Below are positions 32,890 to 41,449 of a stretch of 64,000 bases of DNA, one piece after another. Position numbers and translations under genes: made by a program. The DNA comes from AP-15 sp963716115 (GTDB taxonomy: Bacteria > Pseudomonadota > Alphaproteobacteria > ATCC43930 > CGMCC-115725), in NCBI GenBank assembly GCA_963716115.1, contig CAVQSZ010000030.1:1-64000 (forward strand), given 5' to 3'. The notes beneath the pieces were generated by a model. That model saw only the letters and a list, made by a program, of their open reading frames with translations, was not told the DNA's origin and searched no databases. Position 1 is the first letter of the stretch. Each line of letters opens with the position of its first letter.

Positions 32890-34608
32890 TCAGCCGCCGC
32901 CGGCGCGGGTCGGGGGCGGGGCGCCGTCGAGCTTGGCCTCGATCGGCTTGACCTCTTCCTTGTCGGGGCCGAACTGCAGCGCGCGCCGCCATTGATAGCG
33001 GGCCTCGGTCGCCCGGCCGCTCTGCCAATAGGCGTCGCCCAGATGATCGTTGATGGTCGGGTCCTCGGGCACCAGCTCGAGCGCCTTTTCGAGGTACTGC
33101 ACGGCGCTGCCGTAATCGCCGAGCCGATAATGCGCCCAGCCCAGGCTGTCGACGATGTAGCCGTCCTCGGGCCGCAGCTCGACCGCCCGCTCGATCATCT
33201 TCAGCCCGCGCTGCAGGTGCTCGCCACGGTCGATCCAGGAATAGCCGAGATAATTGAGGACCAGCGGCTGCTCGGGCTTCAGCGCCAGCGCGCGCTCGAG
33301 GTCGGCCTCGGCCCGTTTCCATTGGCCGGCGCGCTCGAGCACAATGCCGCGGCTGTAGTACAGCGTCCAGCGCTCCGGCAGGCCGGCGTTGTCGAGCCGC
33401 CGGATCGCCTCGTCATAGGCCTCGGCCGCCTCCAGAAAGCGCTTCTTGCCGCGCAGCAGGTCGCCGAGCTGCATTTCGGCCCCGGCCTGCGTCGGCGCCG
33501 CCGCCGCCATCTTCTTGAGCTCGGCCACCGCCTCGTCGGTGCGGTCGAGCATTTCGAGGTTGACCGCGGCGCGCAGCCGGGCCGACCCCGCATAGGGCGA
33601 GCTCGCGGGAACCTGCGCCAGAACCGCCAGGCTCGCCTCAGGCTTGTCCTGCGCGCTCAGGATATCGGAGAGCAGCAATTGCGCGACGGTCAGGTCTGGG
33701 CGCAGGTAGAGGGCGCAGCGGTCGTAGAGCAGCCCGAGCTCGATCGTCTCCGGCCGGTTGACCACGCTCGCCAGATCGAACAGCGCCTCGGCGAGGCCCT
33801 CCTGCGCCGAGCCGATCGTCGGCGGCGACTGCGCCCCCCTGTCGGCCAGCACCAACTCGGCCAGCTCGCTTCCGGAATTTTCCTTGATGAAGCGCCGATA
33901 GATCGCGTCCGCCTTGTCGGGGCGGCCGTGGCGTTCGTAGAAATTGGCCATCGCATCGGTCAGCCGCCAGTTGAGCTGCCCCGTCGCCTCCAGGGTCTTG
34001 TTGAAATTCTCCTCCGCCTTCTCCGGCTGCCCGGCGAAGTCGTAGAGCAGGCCGAGCTGGAAATACTTCAGCGGCGCGAAGCCGTTGAACTTGTCGAGCT
34101 CCTGCAGCGCCGCGTCGGCGCCGGCGAGGTCGCCCATCGCCATCCGCGTCCAGGCGCGGGCCAAAGGCCCGACATAGCGGTGCACCCCTTCGGTCGGCAA
34201 CGCCTCGGCGCGGGCGAGCGCGGCCGCCTTGTCGCCCGACTTGGCCTCGGCGATCAGCAGGACCAGCTGGGCCACGGCGTCGGTCGCATCGATCTTGAGC
34301 TCGTCCTCGGCGAGCGGGCGGGCCTCGGCGAAGCGCCCCTCGGTGGCCTCCATCAGAAACGTGCGGCTGATCAATTCCGGCGATTGCGGATCGGCCTTCA
34401 ACGCCTCCTCGAACCACGACGCCGCGGCCGCATAGTCGCGGATCTCCTGCGCGTGGCGGCCGGCCAGATAAGCGCCGAACGGCGAGGCCGCGGCTTCCGC
34501 CTCGTGCTCCCCGCTGACCGCGGCGCGGCCGGGCGCGGTCGCGAAGATCGCCAGGGCCAGGCCCGGCGCGATCCATATTCGGCGAGGGTTGATCACGACC
34601 GTTCCCAT
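32890..34608 (-). CDS. Exported TPR-repeat protein
   Basis: 572 residues. An N-terminal hydrophobic stretch (IWIAPGLALAIFATAPGRAA) suggests export or membrane anchoring. The rest is a chain of about ten TPR units; clear ones are EIRDYAAAASWFEEALKADP, LVLNYLGYSWIDRGEHLQRG, YIVDSLGWAHYRLGDYGSAV and TINDHLGDAYWQSGRATEAR. TPR arrays bind proteins; this family is common in alphaproteobacteria between ETF-QO and ispE, and its role is not defined. Spacing of 18 bp to ETF-QO and 7 bp to ispE supports one operon. Confidence 0.88.
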   Translation of the reverse strand: MGTVVINPRRIWIAPGLALAIFATAPGRAAVSGEHEAEAAASPFGAYLAGRHAQEIRDYAAAASWFEEALKADPQSPELISRTFLMEATEGRFAEARPLAEDELKIDATDAVAQLVLLIAEAKSGDKAAALARAEALPTEGVHRYVGPLARAWTRMAMGDLAGADAALQELDKFNGFAPLKYFQLGLLYDFAGQPEKAEENFNKTLEATGQLNWRLTDAMANFYERHGRPDKADAIYRRFIKENSGSELAELVLADRGAQSPPTIGSAQEGLAEALFDLASVVNRPETIELGLLYDRCALYLRPDLTVAQLLLSDILSAQDKPEASLAVLAQVPASSPYAGSARLRAAVNLEMLDRTDEAVAELKKMAAAAPTQAGAEMQLGDLLRGKKRFLEAAEAYDEAIRRLDNAGLPERWTLYYSRGIVLERAGQWKRAEADLERALALKPEQPLVLNYLGYSWIDRGEHLQRGLKMIERAVELRPEDGYIVDSLGWAHYRLGDYGSAVQYLEKALELVPEDPTINDHLGDAYWQSGRATEARYQWRRALQFGPDKEEVKPIEAKLDGAPPPTRAGGG

Positions 34609-34626
34609 CTGCTGCCCATGCCTGCC

Positions 34627-36264
34627 TCACATATTGGGATAATTGGGTCCGCCGCCCCCCTCCGGCACAACCCAGTCGATATTCTGCTCCGGGTCCTTGA
34701 TGTCGCAGGTCTTGCAATGAACGCAATTCTGCGCGTTGATCTGTAAATAAGGCTCGCCGGTTTCGGCCTGCTTGACGATCTCATAGACGCCGGCCGGACA
34801 ATAGCGCTGTTCGGGCAAATCGTAGAGCCGATAGTTGACCGCGATCGCCTTCGCCGGGTCGCGCAGCCGCAGATGCGACGGCTGGTCCTCCTCGTGGTTG
34901 GTGTTGGAGATGAACACCGAGGACAGGCGGTCGAAGGTGAGCGCGCCGTCGGGTTTCGGGTAGTCGATGCGCCTGGCCGCGCTCGCCTTGATCAGCTGCT
35001 CGTGGTCGGGGTGGTGGCGGAGGGTCCAGGGGGCGCGGCCGCGCAGCACATAGGTGTCGAGCGCCGAATAGGCGAGCCCCGCCCACAGGCCCCAGCGAAA
35101 GCTCGGGCGGATGTTGCGCACCTGGCGCAGCTCGTCCCAGACCCAGCTTTCCTCGAGGGCGCGGCGAACCTCGGCGCCGCCGTCGCCGGCGAGCCGGCGG
35201 AACACGGCCTCGGCCGCGACCATCCCCGATTTCATCGCGGTGTGGCTGCCCTTGATCTTGGGCACGTTGAGAAACCCGGCGGCGCAGCCGACCAGCGCCC
35301 CGCCCGGGAAATCGAGCCGCGGGATCGACTGAAGCCCGCCCTCGTTGAGCGCGCGCGCGCCATAGGCGATGCGCCGGCCGCCTTCGAAGAAGCCGCGGAT
35401 CGCGGGATGGGTCTTGAAGCGCTGGAATTCCTCGAACGGGTTCAGATAGGGGTTCTTGTAGTCGAGCCCGATGACGAACCCGACCGCCACCTGCCGGTCC
35501 TCGAGGTGGTAGAGGAACGAGCCGCCATAGGCGCCGGCATCGAGCGGCCAGCCGATCGTGTGCACGACCAGCCCCGGCTGGTGCCGGTCGGGCGCTGCCT
35601 CCCACAATTCCTTGACCCCGATCGCATAGGTTTGCGGGCCGATGCCGTCGCGCAGGCGAAACCGCTCGACCAGGGTCTTGGTCAGCGAGCCGCGGCAGCC
35701 TTCGGCGAAGAGCGTCTCGCGCGCGACGAGCTCGACCCCGGGCTGATAGCGGTCGGTCGGCTCGCCGTCCTTGCCGATCCCCATATCGCCGGTCGCCACG
35801 CCGCGCACCCGCCCCGCCTCGTCGTACAGCGCCTCGGCCGCGGCGAAGCCCGGGTAGATCTCGACCCCCAGCGCTTCGGCCTGCGTCGCCAGCCAGCGGC
35901 AGAGATTGCCGAGGCTGATGATGTAGTTGCCGTGGTTGCGCATCTGCGGCGGGGTCGGCAGGCGAAAAGCCCGACTGCGGGTAAGCAGCAGGAAACGATC
36001 CTCGACCGCCGGCGTGACCAGCGGCGCGCCCCGCTCGCGCCAGTCCGGGATCAGCTCGTCGAGGGCGCGCGTCTCGAAGACCGCGCCCGACAGGATGTGG
36101 GCGCCGACCTCGGACCCCTTCTCGACGACGCAGACCGCGAGCTCCTGTCCGGCGCCGGCCGCAAGCTGCTTCAAGCGGATCGCGGCGGCCAGGCCGGAGG
36201 GCCCCGCCCCGACCACGACCACGTCGTACTCCATCCGCTCGCGCTGCACCGGCTCTTCCGCCAC
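34627..36264 (-). CDS. Electron transfer flavoprotein-ubiquinone oxidoreductase
   Basis: Passes electrons from reduced ETF (fatty acid and amino acid dehydrogenases) to ubiquinone at the inner membrane. 545 residues, the usual size. FAD site DVVVVGAGPSGLAAAIRL at the N-terminus, conserved GSEVGAHILSGAVFE, the quinone-region GLDYKNPYLNPFEEFQRFK and GCAAGFLNVPKIKGSHTAMK, and the 4Fe-4S cluster motif NCVHCKTCDIKDP with the fourth Cys provided upstream (RYCPAGVYE). It heads the cluster with TPR, ispE and the flavoprotein. Confidence 0.97.
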   Translation of the reverse strand: MAEEPVQRERMEYDVVVVGAGPSGLAAAIRLKQLAAGAGQELAVCVVEKGSEVGAHILSGAVFETRALDELIPDWRERGAPLVTPAVEDRFLLLTRSRAFRLPTPPQMRNHGNYIISLGNLCRWLATQAEALGVEIYPGFAAAEALYDEAGRVRGVATGDMGIGKDGEPTDRYQPGVELVARETLFAEGCRGSLTKTLVERFRLRDGIGPQTYAIGVKELWEAAPDRHQPGLVVHTIGWPLDAGAYGGSFLYHLEDRQVAVGFVIGLDYKNPYLNPFEEFQRFKTHPAIRGFFEGGRRIAYGARALNEGGLQSIPRLDFPGGALVGCAAGFLNVPKIKGSHTAMKSGMVAAEAVFRRLAGDGGAEVRRALEESWVWDELRQVRNIRPSFRWGLWAGLAYSALDTYVLRGRAPWTLRHHPDHEQLIKASAARRIDYPKPDGALTFDRLSSVFISNTNHEEDQPSHLRLRDPAKAIAVNYRLYDLPEQRYCPAGVYEIVKQAETGEPYLQINAQNCVHCKTCDIKDPEQNIDWVVPEGGGGPNYPNM

Positions 36265-36345
36265 CGCTTTCTCCCGACCGTCCCGGAGCGATTATAGGCG
36301 GCGCTTTAGCCGGACGCGACCGGCTAGCGGCGGCGGCCGGCGCGA

Positions 36346-38328
36346 TCAGCCGCCCGGCAGGCGGAACTGCAGCCGCTCGCCGGTCAGGAACGCGGCGTAG
36401 AAATAGAGCTCGGCGTCGAGCGCGCGCTTGATGTTGTCGGCCCGGCGAAAGCCGTGCTGCTCGCCGTCGAACAACAGGTATAAGGACGGGATCCGCCGCC
36501 GGCGCAGCGCCTCGACCATCGCCTCGGCCTGAAGCGGCGGCACCACCCGGTCCTCGGCCCCCTGAAAGAACGCGACCGGCGCCGACAAGAGGTGCGCGCT
36601 GTGGAGCGGCGAGCGGGCGAGATACAGATCCCGCCGCTCCGGGTAGGGGCCGATCAGGCCGTCGAGATATCGCGATTCGAATTTGTGGGTGTCTTTGGCC
36701 AAGGCTTCGAGGTCGCCGATCCCGTAATAGCTGGCGCCGGTTTTGAACTCCTTGCGGAAGGTCAGCGCCGCAAGCGTGGTGTAGCCGCCGGCGCTGGCCC
36801 CGCTGATCGCCCACCGCTCCGGATCGACCCGACCGGTCCCGGCCAGATGGCGCGCGCCGTTGACGCAATCGGCGACATCGACGACGCCCCAATTGCCTTG
36901 CAGCCGCAGCCGGTACTCGCGGCCGTAGCCGGTGCTGCCGCCGTAATTGACGTCGAGCACGGCAAAGCCGCGGCTCGTCCAGTATTGCGTCCCCCAGCTC
37001 AAGGTGGCCGAGGCGGCCGCGGTCGGGCCGCCGTGGCAATGCACGAGCAAGGGCGGCAGCGCGCCCTCTTGCGCCGCGAAATCGGCGTTCTTCGGCGGGT
37101 AGAACAAGCCGTGCGCCTGGAGGCCGCCCTCGGTGTCGAAGCTCACCGGCTCCGGCGCCGACAGCCAGCCGCGAAAAGCCGCGGTATCCTGCGTCGTCGA
37201 GCGCCGCAGGATCGTCGCGTCGCCGGAAGCGAGGTCGAGCTCGATGACCGCCGTCGGCTCGGCCGGCGAGCCGCCGCAGAAATAGACGTGCCCGCCGGCA
37301 GCGCGCAGAAAGGAGATGTCCTGGTAGGCCGTCGCGATCGGCTTCTGCTGCAACGAAACGAGGTCGATTTCGGCCAGGCGATGGGCGCCGTTCTGCGCAC
37401 AGCAGCAGACGAGCCTTTCCTTCGAGAGGAAGGCATAGGTCGACAGGCCGAACACCCACTGCGCCCGGCCGAATTCCGCCGCCAGCGGCCATACCGGCTC
37501 GATCTCGTCGCCGACCGCGCGGAAGAGGTTCCACCACCGTCCGTCGAGCCCGTCCTGGGCGCGGTCGGAGACGAAATAGAGGATGCCGTCGGGCGACCAT
37601 TCCGGTTGAAAGATCGACTCGTCTTCGCCGCCGGCGACCCGGCGCTTGGGCTCGATCGAGCCGTCGGCTTCGATCTCGCCGACCCACAATTCACAGCCAA
37701 GCCACGGCATGCCCGGATGGCTCCATTCGAGCCAGGCGAGCCGGCTTCCGTCGGGGCTGAGCCGCGGCGCCGCGTAGAAGTCCCGACCCGACCGCAGCAC
37801 GCGCGGCTCGCGCGTTCCGTCGAGCGGGATCTCGACGAGGCTGTTGACCGGCTCGGCGGCGCCCGTCGTGTGGTCCTCGCGCACCCAGACCATCCGGCCG
37901 CGCCCGGCGTCGAGCACGCCGTCGGCGTAGCGCAGCCCCCGCGGCCGGGCCGGCTCCGGGGTGATCGGCGTCGGCGCCGCGCCGCGCTCCTGGCGGTAAA
38001 GCCGCTGGTCGGCCGCATTGCAGAAATAGACGATGCCGGCGCCGAGCAGATAGGCCCCGCCGCCGTATTCATGGACGGTGGACCGCACGTTGAGCCCGGG
38101 GGCGCCATCGCCCGGCGGGGGCGGGGTCACGTCCTGCGTCGAACCATCCGCGGCGCGCCGCACGAGGACGGATCGCCCGCCCTCCTGCGGGCGCGATTCG
38201 AGCCAATAGACCTCGCCGCCGTCGAGCTGGACGCCGCCGAGCCCGATCGACGAGGCGACGATCAGCTCGGAGGTGATCGGCGACGACCAGGAGCCGTAGG
38301 CGGCGATCTTGGGCTCGGGCATGTGCAT
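36346..38328 (-). CDS. S9-family serine peptidase (prolyl oligopeptidase/acylaminoacyl type)
   Basis: 660 residues. The first 400 form a beta-propeller (for example STVHEYGGGAYLLGAGIVYF and WSPDGILYFVSDR). The C-terminal alpha/beta-hydrolase domain has the nucleophile Ser in ISGASAGGYTTLAAL, the Asp in FFQGAEDRVVPPLQ and the His in LFDGEQHGFRRADN, a complete triad. No signal peptide, so it is cytoplasmic. An alternative start (MPEPK) is two codons later. It would cleave short peptides or blocked N-terminal residues. The repeat-rich spacer at 38360-38520 lies upstream. Confidence 0.93.
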   Translation of the reverse strand: MHMPEPKIAAYGSWSSPITSELIVASSIGLGGVQLDGGEVYWLESRPQEGGRSVLVRRAADGSTQDVTPPPPGDGAPGLNVRSTVHEYGGGAYLLGAGIVYFCNAADQRLYRQERGAAPTPITPEPARPRGLRYADGVLDAGRGRMVWVREDHTTGAAEPVNSLVEIPLDGTREPRVLRSGRDFYAAPRLSPDGSRLAWLEWSHPGMPWLGCELWVGEIEADGSIEPKRRVAGGEDESIFQPEWSPDGILYFVSDRAQDGLDGRWWNLFRAVGDEIEPVWPLAAEFGRAQWVFGLSTYAFLSKERLVCCCAQNGAHRLAEIDLVSLQQKPIATAYQDISFLRAAGGHVYFCGGSPAEPTAVIELDLASGDATILRRSTTQDTAAFRGWLSAPEPVSFDTEGGLQAHGLFYPPKNADFAAQEGALPPLLVHCHGGPTAAASATLSWGTQYWTSRGFAVLDVNYGGSTGYGREYRLRLQGNWGVVDVADCVNGARHLAGTGRVDPERWAISGASAGGYTTLAALTFRKEFKTGASYYGIGDLEALAKDTHKFESRYLDGLIGPYPERRDLYLARSPLHSAHLLSAPVAFFQGAEDRVVPPLQAEAMVEALRRRRIPSLYLLFDGEQHGFRRADNIKRALDAELYFYAAFLTGERLQFRLPGG

Positions 38329-38359
38329 GTCCTATCGAGTAGCAGCTGACGGCAGAGAC

Positions 38360-38520
38360 CGGCCTCTTGCCACGCCGGCGAAGGCCGGCGCCCCTGGCAG
38401 CCATGGATCATGGCCCCCGCTTTCGCCGGGCGCAGGCTGGGGATGAGGTTCTTCCTCAGTGCCATCCATAACGTACCTCATGGTGAGGAGCGCCGAAGGC
38501 GCGTCTCGAGCCACGCACAG
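38360..38520. repeat. Mixed REP-like elements
   Basis: Bases 38368-38390 and 38409-38430 hold a palindromic pair (GGCGAAGGCCGGCGCCCC and CCCCCGCTTTCGCCGGGC). Bases 38475-38516 contain ACCTCATGGTGAGGAGCGCC with GAAGGCGCGTCTCGA, half of a repeat family common in alphaproteobacteria. Both look like decayed copies. No gene is supported between 38329 and 38621. Confidence 0.65.
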
Positions 38521-38621
38521 CGGCCGTGCCGCACCCGGCTTTCGTTTCGAGACCAATTCCTTCACGCGCTCCGGCGCCGGGACGACGAGGAAGCCGGCAG
38601 GATGCATGCGGCGATCCGGCT

Positions 38622-39278
38622 TCAGAACTCGTACCGGTCGATGACCATCGGCTCGTTGCGCGCGGCGGCGAGCCATTCCTGCATCGCGGGAAGGGCCGCG
38701 ACCGCCTCGCAATAGGCTTCCGCCTCGCGCTCGAGCTCGATCCTGTAGGTGCGCAAGCGGCTCACCACCGGGGCGTACATGGCGTCGGCGATGCCGAACG
38801 GCCCGAACAGGAAATCGCCGTTGCCCTCGCCGAAGCGCTTGCGGCAGTCGCGCCAGATCGCCATGACCCGGTTGATGTCGGCCTGCGCCTCCGGGGTGAC
38901 GCCGCGGCCGGGAAAGCTCGAGCGCACGTTCATCGGCAGGTGGGCGCGCAGCGCCTGAAACCCGGCGCTCATCTCCGTGCTGATCGCGCGGGCGAGCGCG
39001 CGGGCGTCGGCATCCCTCGGCCAAAGCTGGAACGTCGGGAAGGATTCGGCCAGGTATTCGCAGATCGCCAGGCTTTCCCAGACCACAAGTCCGCCGTGGC
39101 GCAGCGCCGGGACCTTGCCGGAGGGCGAGTATTTGATGATGGTTTCCTTGCTGGTCGGCTCGTAGAGCGGGATCACGATCTCGTCGAAGGTGATCCCGAT
39201 GTGCTTCAGGACAAGCCACGGCCGCAGCGACCATGATGAATAGTTCTTATTCCCGAGATAGATCGTAAAATCGGCCAT
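38622..39278 (-). CDS. Glutathione S-transferase family protein
   Basis: 218 residues. The N-terminal thioredoxin domain begins FTIYLGNKNYSSWSLRPWLV, with a Ser near residue 14 as likely catalytic residue, cis-Pro motif SGKVPALRHGG and the glutathione site VWESLAICEYLAESFP. The C-domain has FLFGPFGIADAMYAPVVSRL. This pattern matches the group annotated as GST with Ser-type N-terminus near maleylacetoacetate isomerase. It is unlike the GST at 24598. Transcribed alone, away from pepA. Confidence 0.9.
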   Translation of the reverse strand: MADFTIYLGNKNYSSWSLRPWLVLKHIGITFDEIVIPLYEPTSKETIIKYSPSGKVPALRHGGLVVWESLAICEYLAESFPTFQLWPRDADARALARAISTEMSAGFQALRAHLPMNVRSSFPGRGVTPEAQADINRVMAIWRDCRKRFGEGNGDFLFGPFGIADAMYAPVVSRLRTYRIELEREAEAYCEAVAALPAMQEWLAAARNEPMVIDRYEF

Positions 39279-39422
39279 ACGTCACCTGTCGCAGGTGATG
39301 GGAGGTCACTTTGCCGTTAACGACATCGCGGCGCAACGGGCGGACCGCACGCGGTCCCTCTTTGCAAGCCGCGCCGCGCCCGGCATTGTGAAGCCCTTCG
39401 ACCAGACCGTGGGAATAGAGCG

Positions 39423-40808
39423 ATGGCCTTCTCCCTGATCGACCAAACCCCGGGTGCGATCCCGGTCACGCCGCTCAGCAGGGATCGGCTTGCGCAGTGG
39501 CTCGCCGCGGCGCCGGAGCGCCAGCGCAACTGGCTGACCTCGATCGGCTTCGCCGCCGACGCCGGGAAGCTCGCGCTGCTTCCGGGCGAGGACGGCCGGC
39601 TGGCGCGGGTGCTGCTCGGCCTCGGCGGGGCCGACGAGGCCGATGCCGGCATGTGGACATTAGCCGGGCTGCCGGACGTGCTTCCGGAGGGGAGCTACCG
39701 GCTGGAGGCGGTCCCCGCCGGGGCCGACCCGACCCGGCTCGCCCTCGGCTGGGCGCTCGCCACCTATGCCTTCACGCGCTACCACGCAAAGCCGCGGAGC
39801 GCCGCGGCGCTGGTCTGGCCCGAGGGGGTCGACCGCGGCCGCGCCCTGCGCCTGGCGCGGGCCGCCTTCCTCGCCCGCGACCTCGTCAACACCCCGACCG
39901 AGGATCTGGGCCCCGCCGAGCTCGCGGCCGAGGCCGTGCGCGTCGCCGAGGCCGCCGGCGCCTGCCATCAGGTGGTGGTCGGCGACGACCTCCTGGCCCG
40001 GAACTACCCAACGATCCACGCCGTCGGCCGCGCCAGCACGAGGCCGCCGCGGCTGGTCGACATCCTCTGGGGCGAGCCCTCGGCCCCCAAGCTGACCTTG
40101 GTCGGCAAGGGGGTCTGCTTCGACACCGGCGGGCTCGACCTCAAGCCGGCCTCGGGCATGCGGCTGATGAAAAAGGACATGGGCGGCGCCGCGATCATGC
40201 TCGGCCTCGCCCAGGCGATCATGGACGCAAAATTGCCGGTGCGCCTGCGGGTGCTGCTGCCGCTCGTTGAAAATTCGGTCTCGGGCAACGCGCTGCGGCC
40301 GATGGACATCATCCGCACGCGCAAGGGGCTGACCGTCGAGATCGGCAACACCGACGCCGAGGGGCGGCTCATTCTATGCGACGCGCTGGCCGAGGCGTCG
40401 ACCGAAAAGCCGGCGCTGCTCGTCGATATGGCGACCCTGACCGGGGCGGCGCGGGTGGCGCTCGGCCCCGAGCTGGCGGCGCTCTTCTGCAACGACGACG
40501 GGCTCGCCCACGGTCTGCTCGACGCCGCCGGGGCCGAGGAAGACCCGATGTGGCGGATGCCGCTGTGGCGCCCCTACCGCAAGATGATCGACAGCAAGGC
40601 AGCCGACCTCAACAACGTGTCCGAGGGGCCGCACGCCGGCGCCATCACCGCGGCGCTTTACCTGCAGGAATTCGTCGAGCCCGGCATCCCGTGGGCGCAT
40701 TTCGACGTGATGGCGTGGAACCCGCAATCCCGCCCCGGCCGCCCCGAGGGCGGCGACGCCACCGCGTTGCGCGCCCTCTACGCCTACTTCGCGCAAAGGT
40801 TCGCGTGA
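39423..40808 (+). CDS. Leucyl aminopeptidase family protein (M17)
   Basis: Cytoplasmic dizinc aminopeptidase, 461 residues. The catalytic domain shows LVGKGVCFDTGGLDLKPASG with the metal-binding Lys and Asp, KKDMGGAAIMLGLAQAI with the second Asp, and NTDAEGRLILCDAL with the Asp-Glu pair and bicarbonate-site Arg. The N-terminal domain is shorter and divergent, as in the alphaproteobacterial M17 group. All active-site residues are present. It would release N-terminal Leu and similar residues from peptides. Palindrome copy B follows 25 bp after the stop. Confidence 0.94.
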   Translation: MAFSLIDQTPGAIPVTPLSRDRLAQWLAAAPERQRNWLTSIGFAADAGKLALLPGEDGRLARVLLGLGGADEADAGMWTLAGLPDVLPEGSYRLEAVPAGADPTRLALGWALATYAFTRYHAKPRSAAALVWPEGVDRGRALRLARAAFLARDLVNTPTEDLGPAELAAEAVRVAEAAGACHQVVVGDDLLARNYPTIHAVGRASTRPPRLVDILWGEPSAPKLTLVGKGVCFDTGGLDLKPASGMRLMKKDMGGAAIMLGLAQAIMDAKLPVRLRVLLPLVENSVSGNALRPMDIIRTRKGLTVEIGNTDAEGRLILCDALAEASTEKPALLVDMATLTGAARVALGPELAALFCNDDGLAHGLLDAAGAEEDPMWRMPLWRPYRKMIDSKAADLNNVSEGPHAGAITAALYLQEFVEPGIPWAHFDVMAWNPQSRPGRPEGGDATALRALYAYFAQRFA

Positions 40809-40833
40809 CAAGGCGCCGGCGGAAATGAAGCCC

Positions 40834-40913
40834 TGTAGGATGGGTTGAGCGCAGCGAAACCCATCTGCTGCTGCGGTTGCGATGGGTTTCGCGATGCTCA
40901 ACCCATCCTACAG
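40834..40913. repeat. 80-bp interspersed palindrome, copy B
   Basis: Nearly the same as copy A at 12614-12691, including the loop TGCTGCTGCGGTTGC against TGCTGCGGCGGTTGT. It lies just after the aminopeptidase gene and may serve as its transcript end. Confidence 0.9.
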
Positions 40914-41020
40914 CTGCTGCTCGACCCGAAATGAATTTATCGCAAAGGCGGGGATCCAGTGATCCGGGGTCGCGTGGGGGCGACGAACCACCTGAGAAGT
41001 GGACTTGTCAGGCCAGAGCC

Positions 41021-41060
41021 GAGTTAAGGCGACTAACCTTACAATATACTTAATATCGGC
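41021..41060 (+). promoter_or_regulatory. AT-rich stretch with inverted repeat upstream of the MFS locus
   Basis: TAAGG at 41025-41029 and CCTTA at 41037-41041 form a small inverted repeat inside an unusually AT-rich segment (TTACAATATACTTAATATC). It is a likely promoter/operator region for the remnant at 41161 and the transporter. I could not fix -35 and -10 boxes. The rest of 40914-41449 has no intact gene. Confidence 0.35.
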
Positions 41061-41160
41061 GCTTATTAACAAAACCGGCGACATTCGCGCGATCTTCCTC
41101 TACCGTTCTGCGCAAGGCATTCCCGGAAGAAGGAAGCCGGCCGGAACGGGAGGAGCAGCC

Positions 41161-41310
41161 ATGGCGGCAATCGATACCGCGAAGAGCATCCCACGGGCTC
41201 GATCCGTGGGCGCCCGCGCCTTAAGTCGCAAGCAACAAAGGCGCGGCTGCACGGACCAGGTCCGCGCAAAACGGCTTTGGGTTGTTGCGCGCGAAACCCG
41301 ACACGCCTAG
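41161..41310 (+). pseudogene. 5' remnant resembling the start of an MFS transporter
   Basis: ATG at 41161 has a good ribosome site (GGGAGGAG) and begins MAAIDTAKSIPRA. The functional transporter 290 bp downstream begins MTAVDNTKNIPWW: six of the first twelve residues are identical and the rest mostly conservative. After this the reading frame gives no membrane protein. It is probably the stub of a lost tandem copy, or the original start region displaced by an insertion of about 290 bp. Confidence 0.4.
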
Positions 41311-41449
41311 ATCGCAGACGCAATTTCCCCCGGACAACCCTGCACCTTCGCGGGAATGACCGAAGAGAGGACCTGTGGGTCTTCGGGGATAAAGACACCA
41401 AGCTTTCAACAAGGCTCCCGACAAAGGGGCCGTTTCGATGGGGGCAGGA

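Noticed and set aside
34781..37687. 968-codon minus-strand frame across ETF-QO and the S9 peptidase
   Set aside because: It is a neighbouring frame of two intact conserved genes on the same strand and has no domain of its own.
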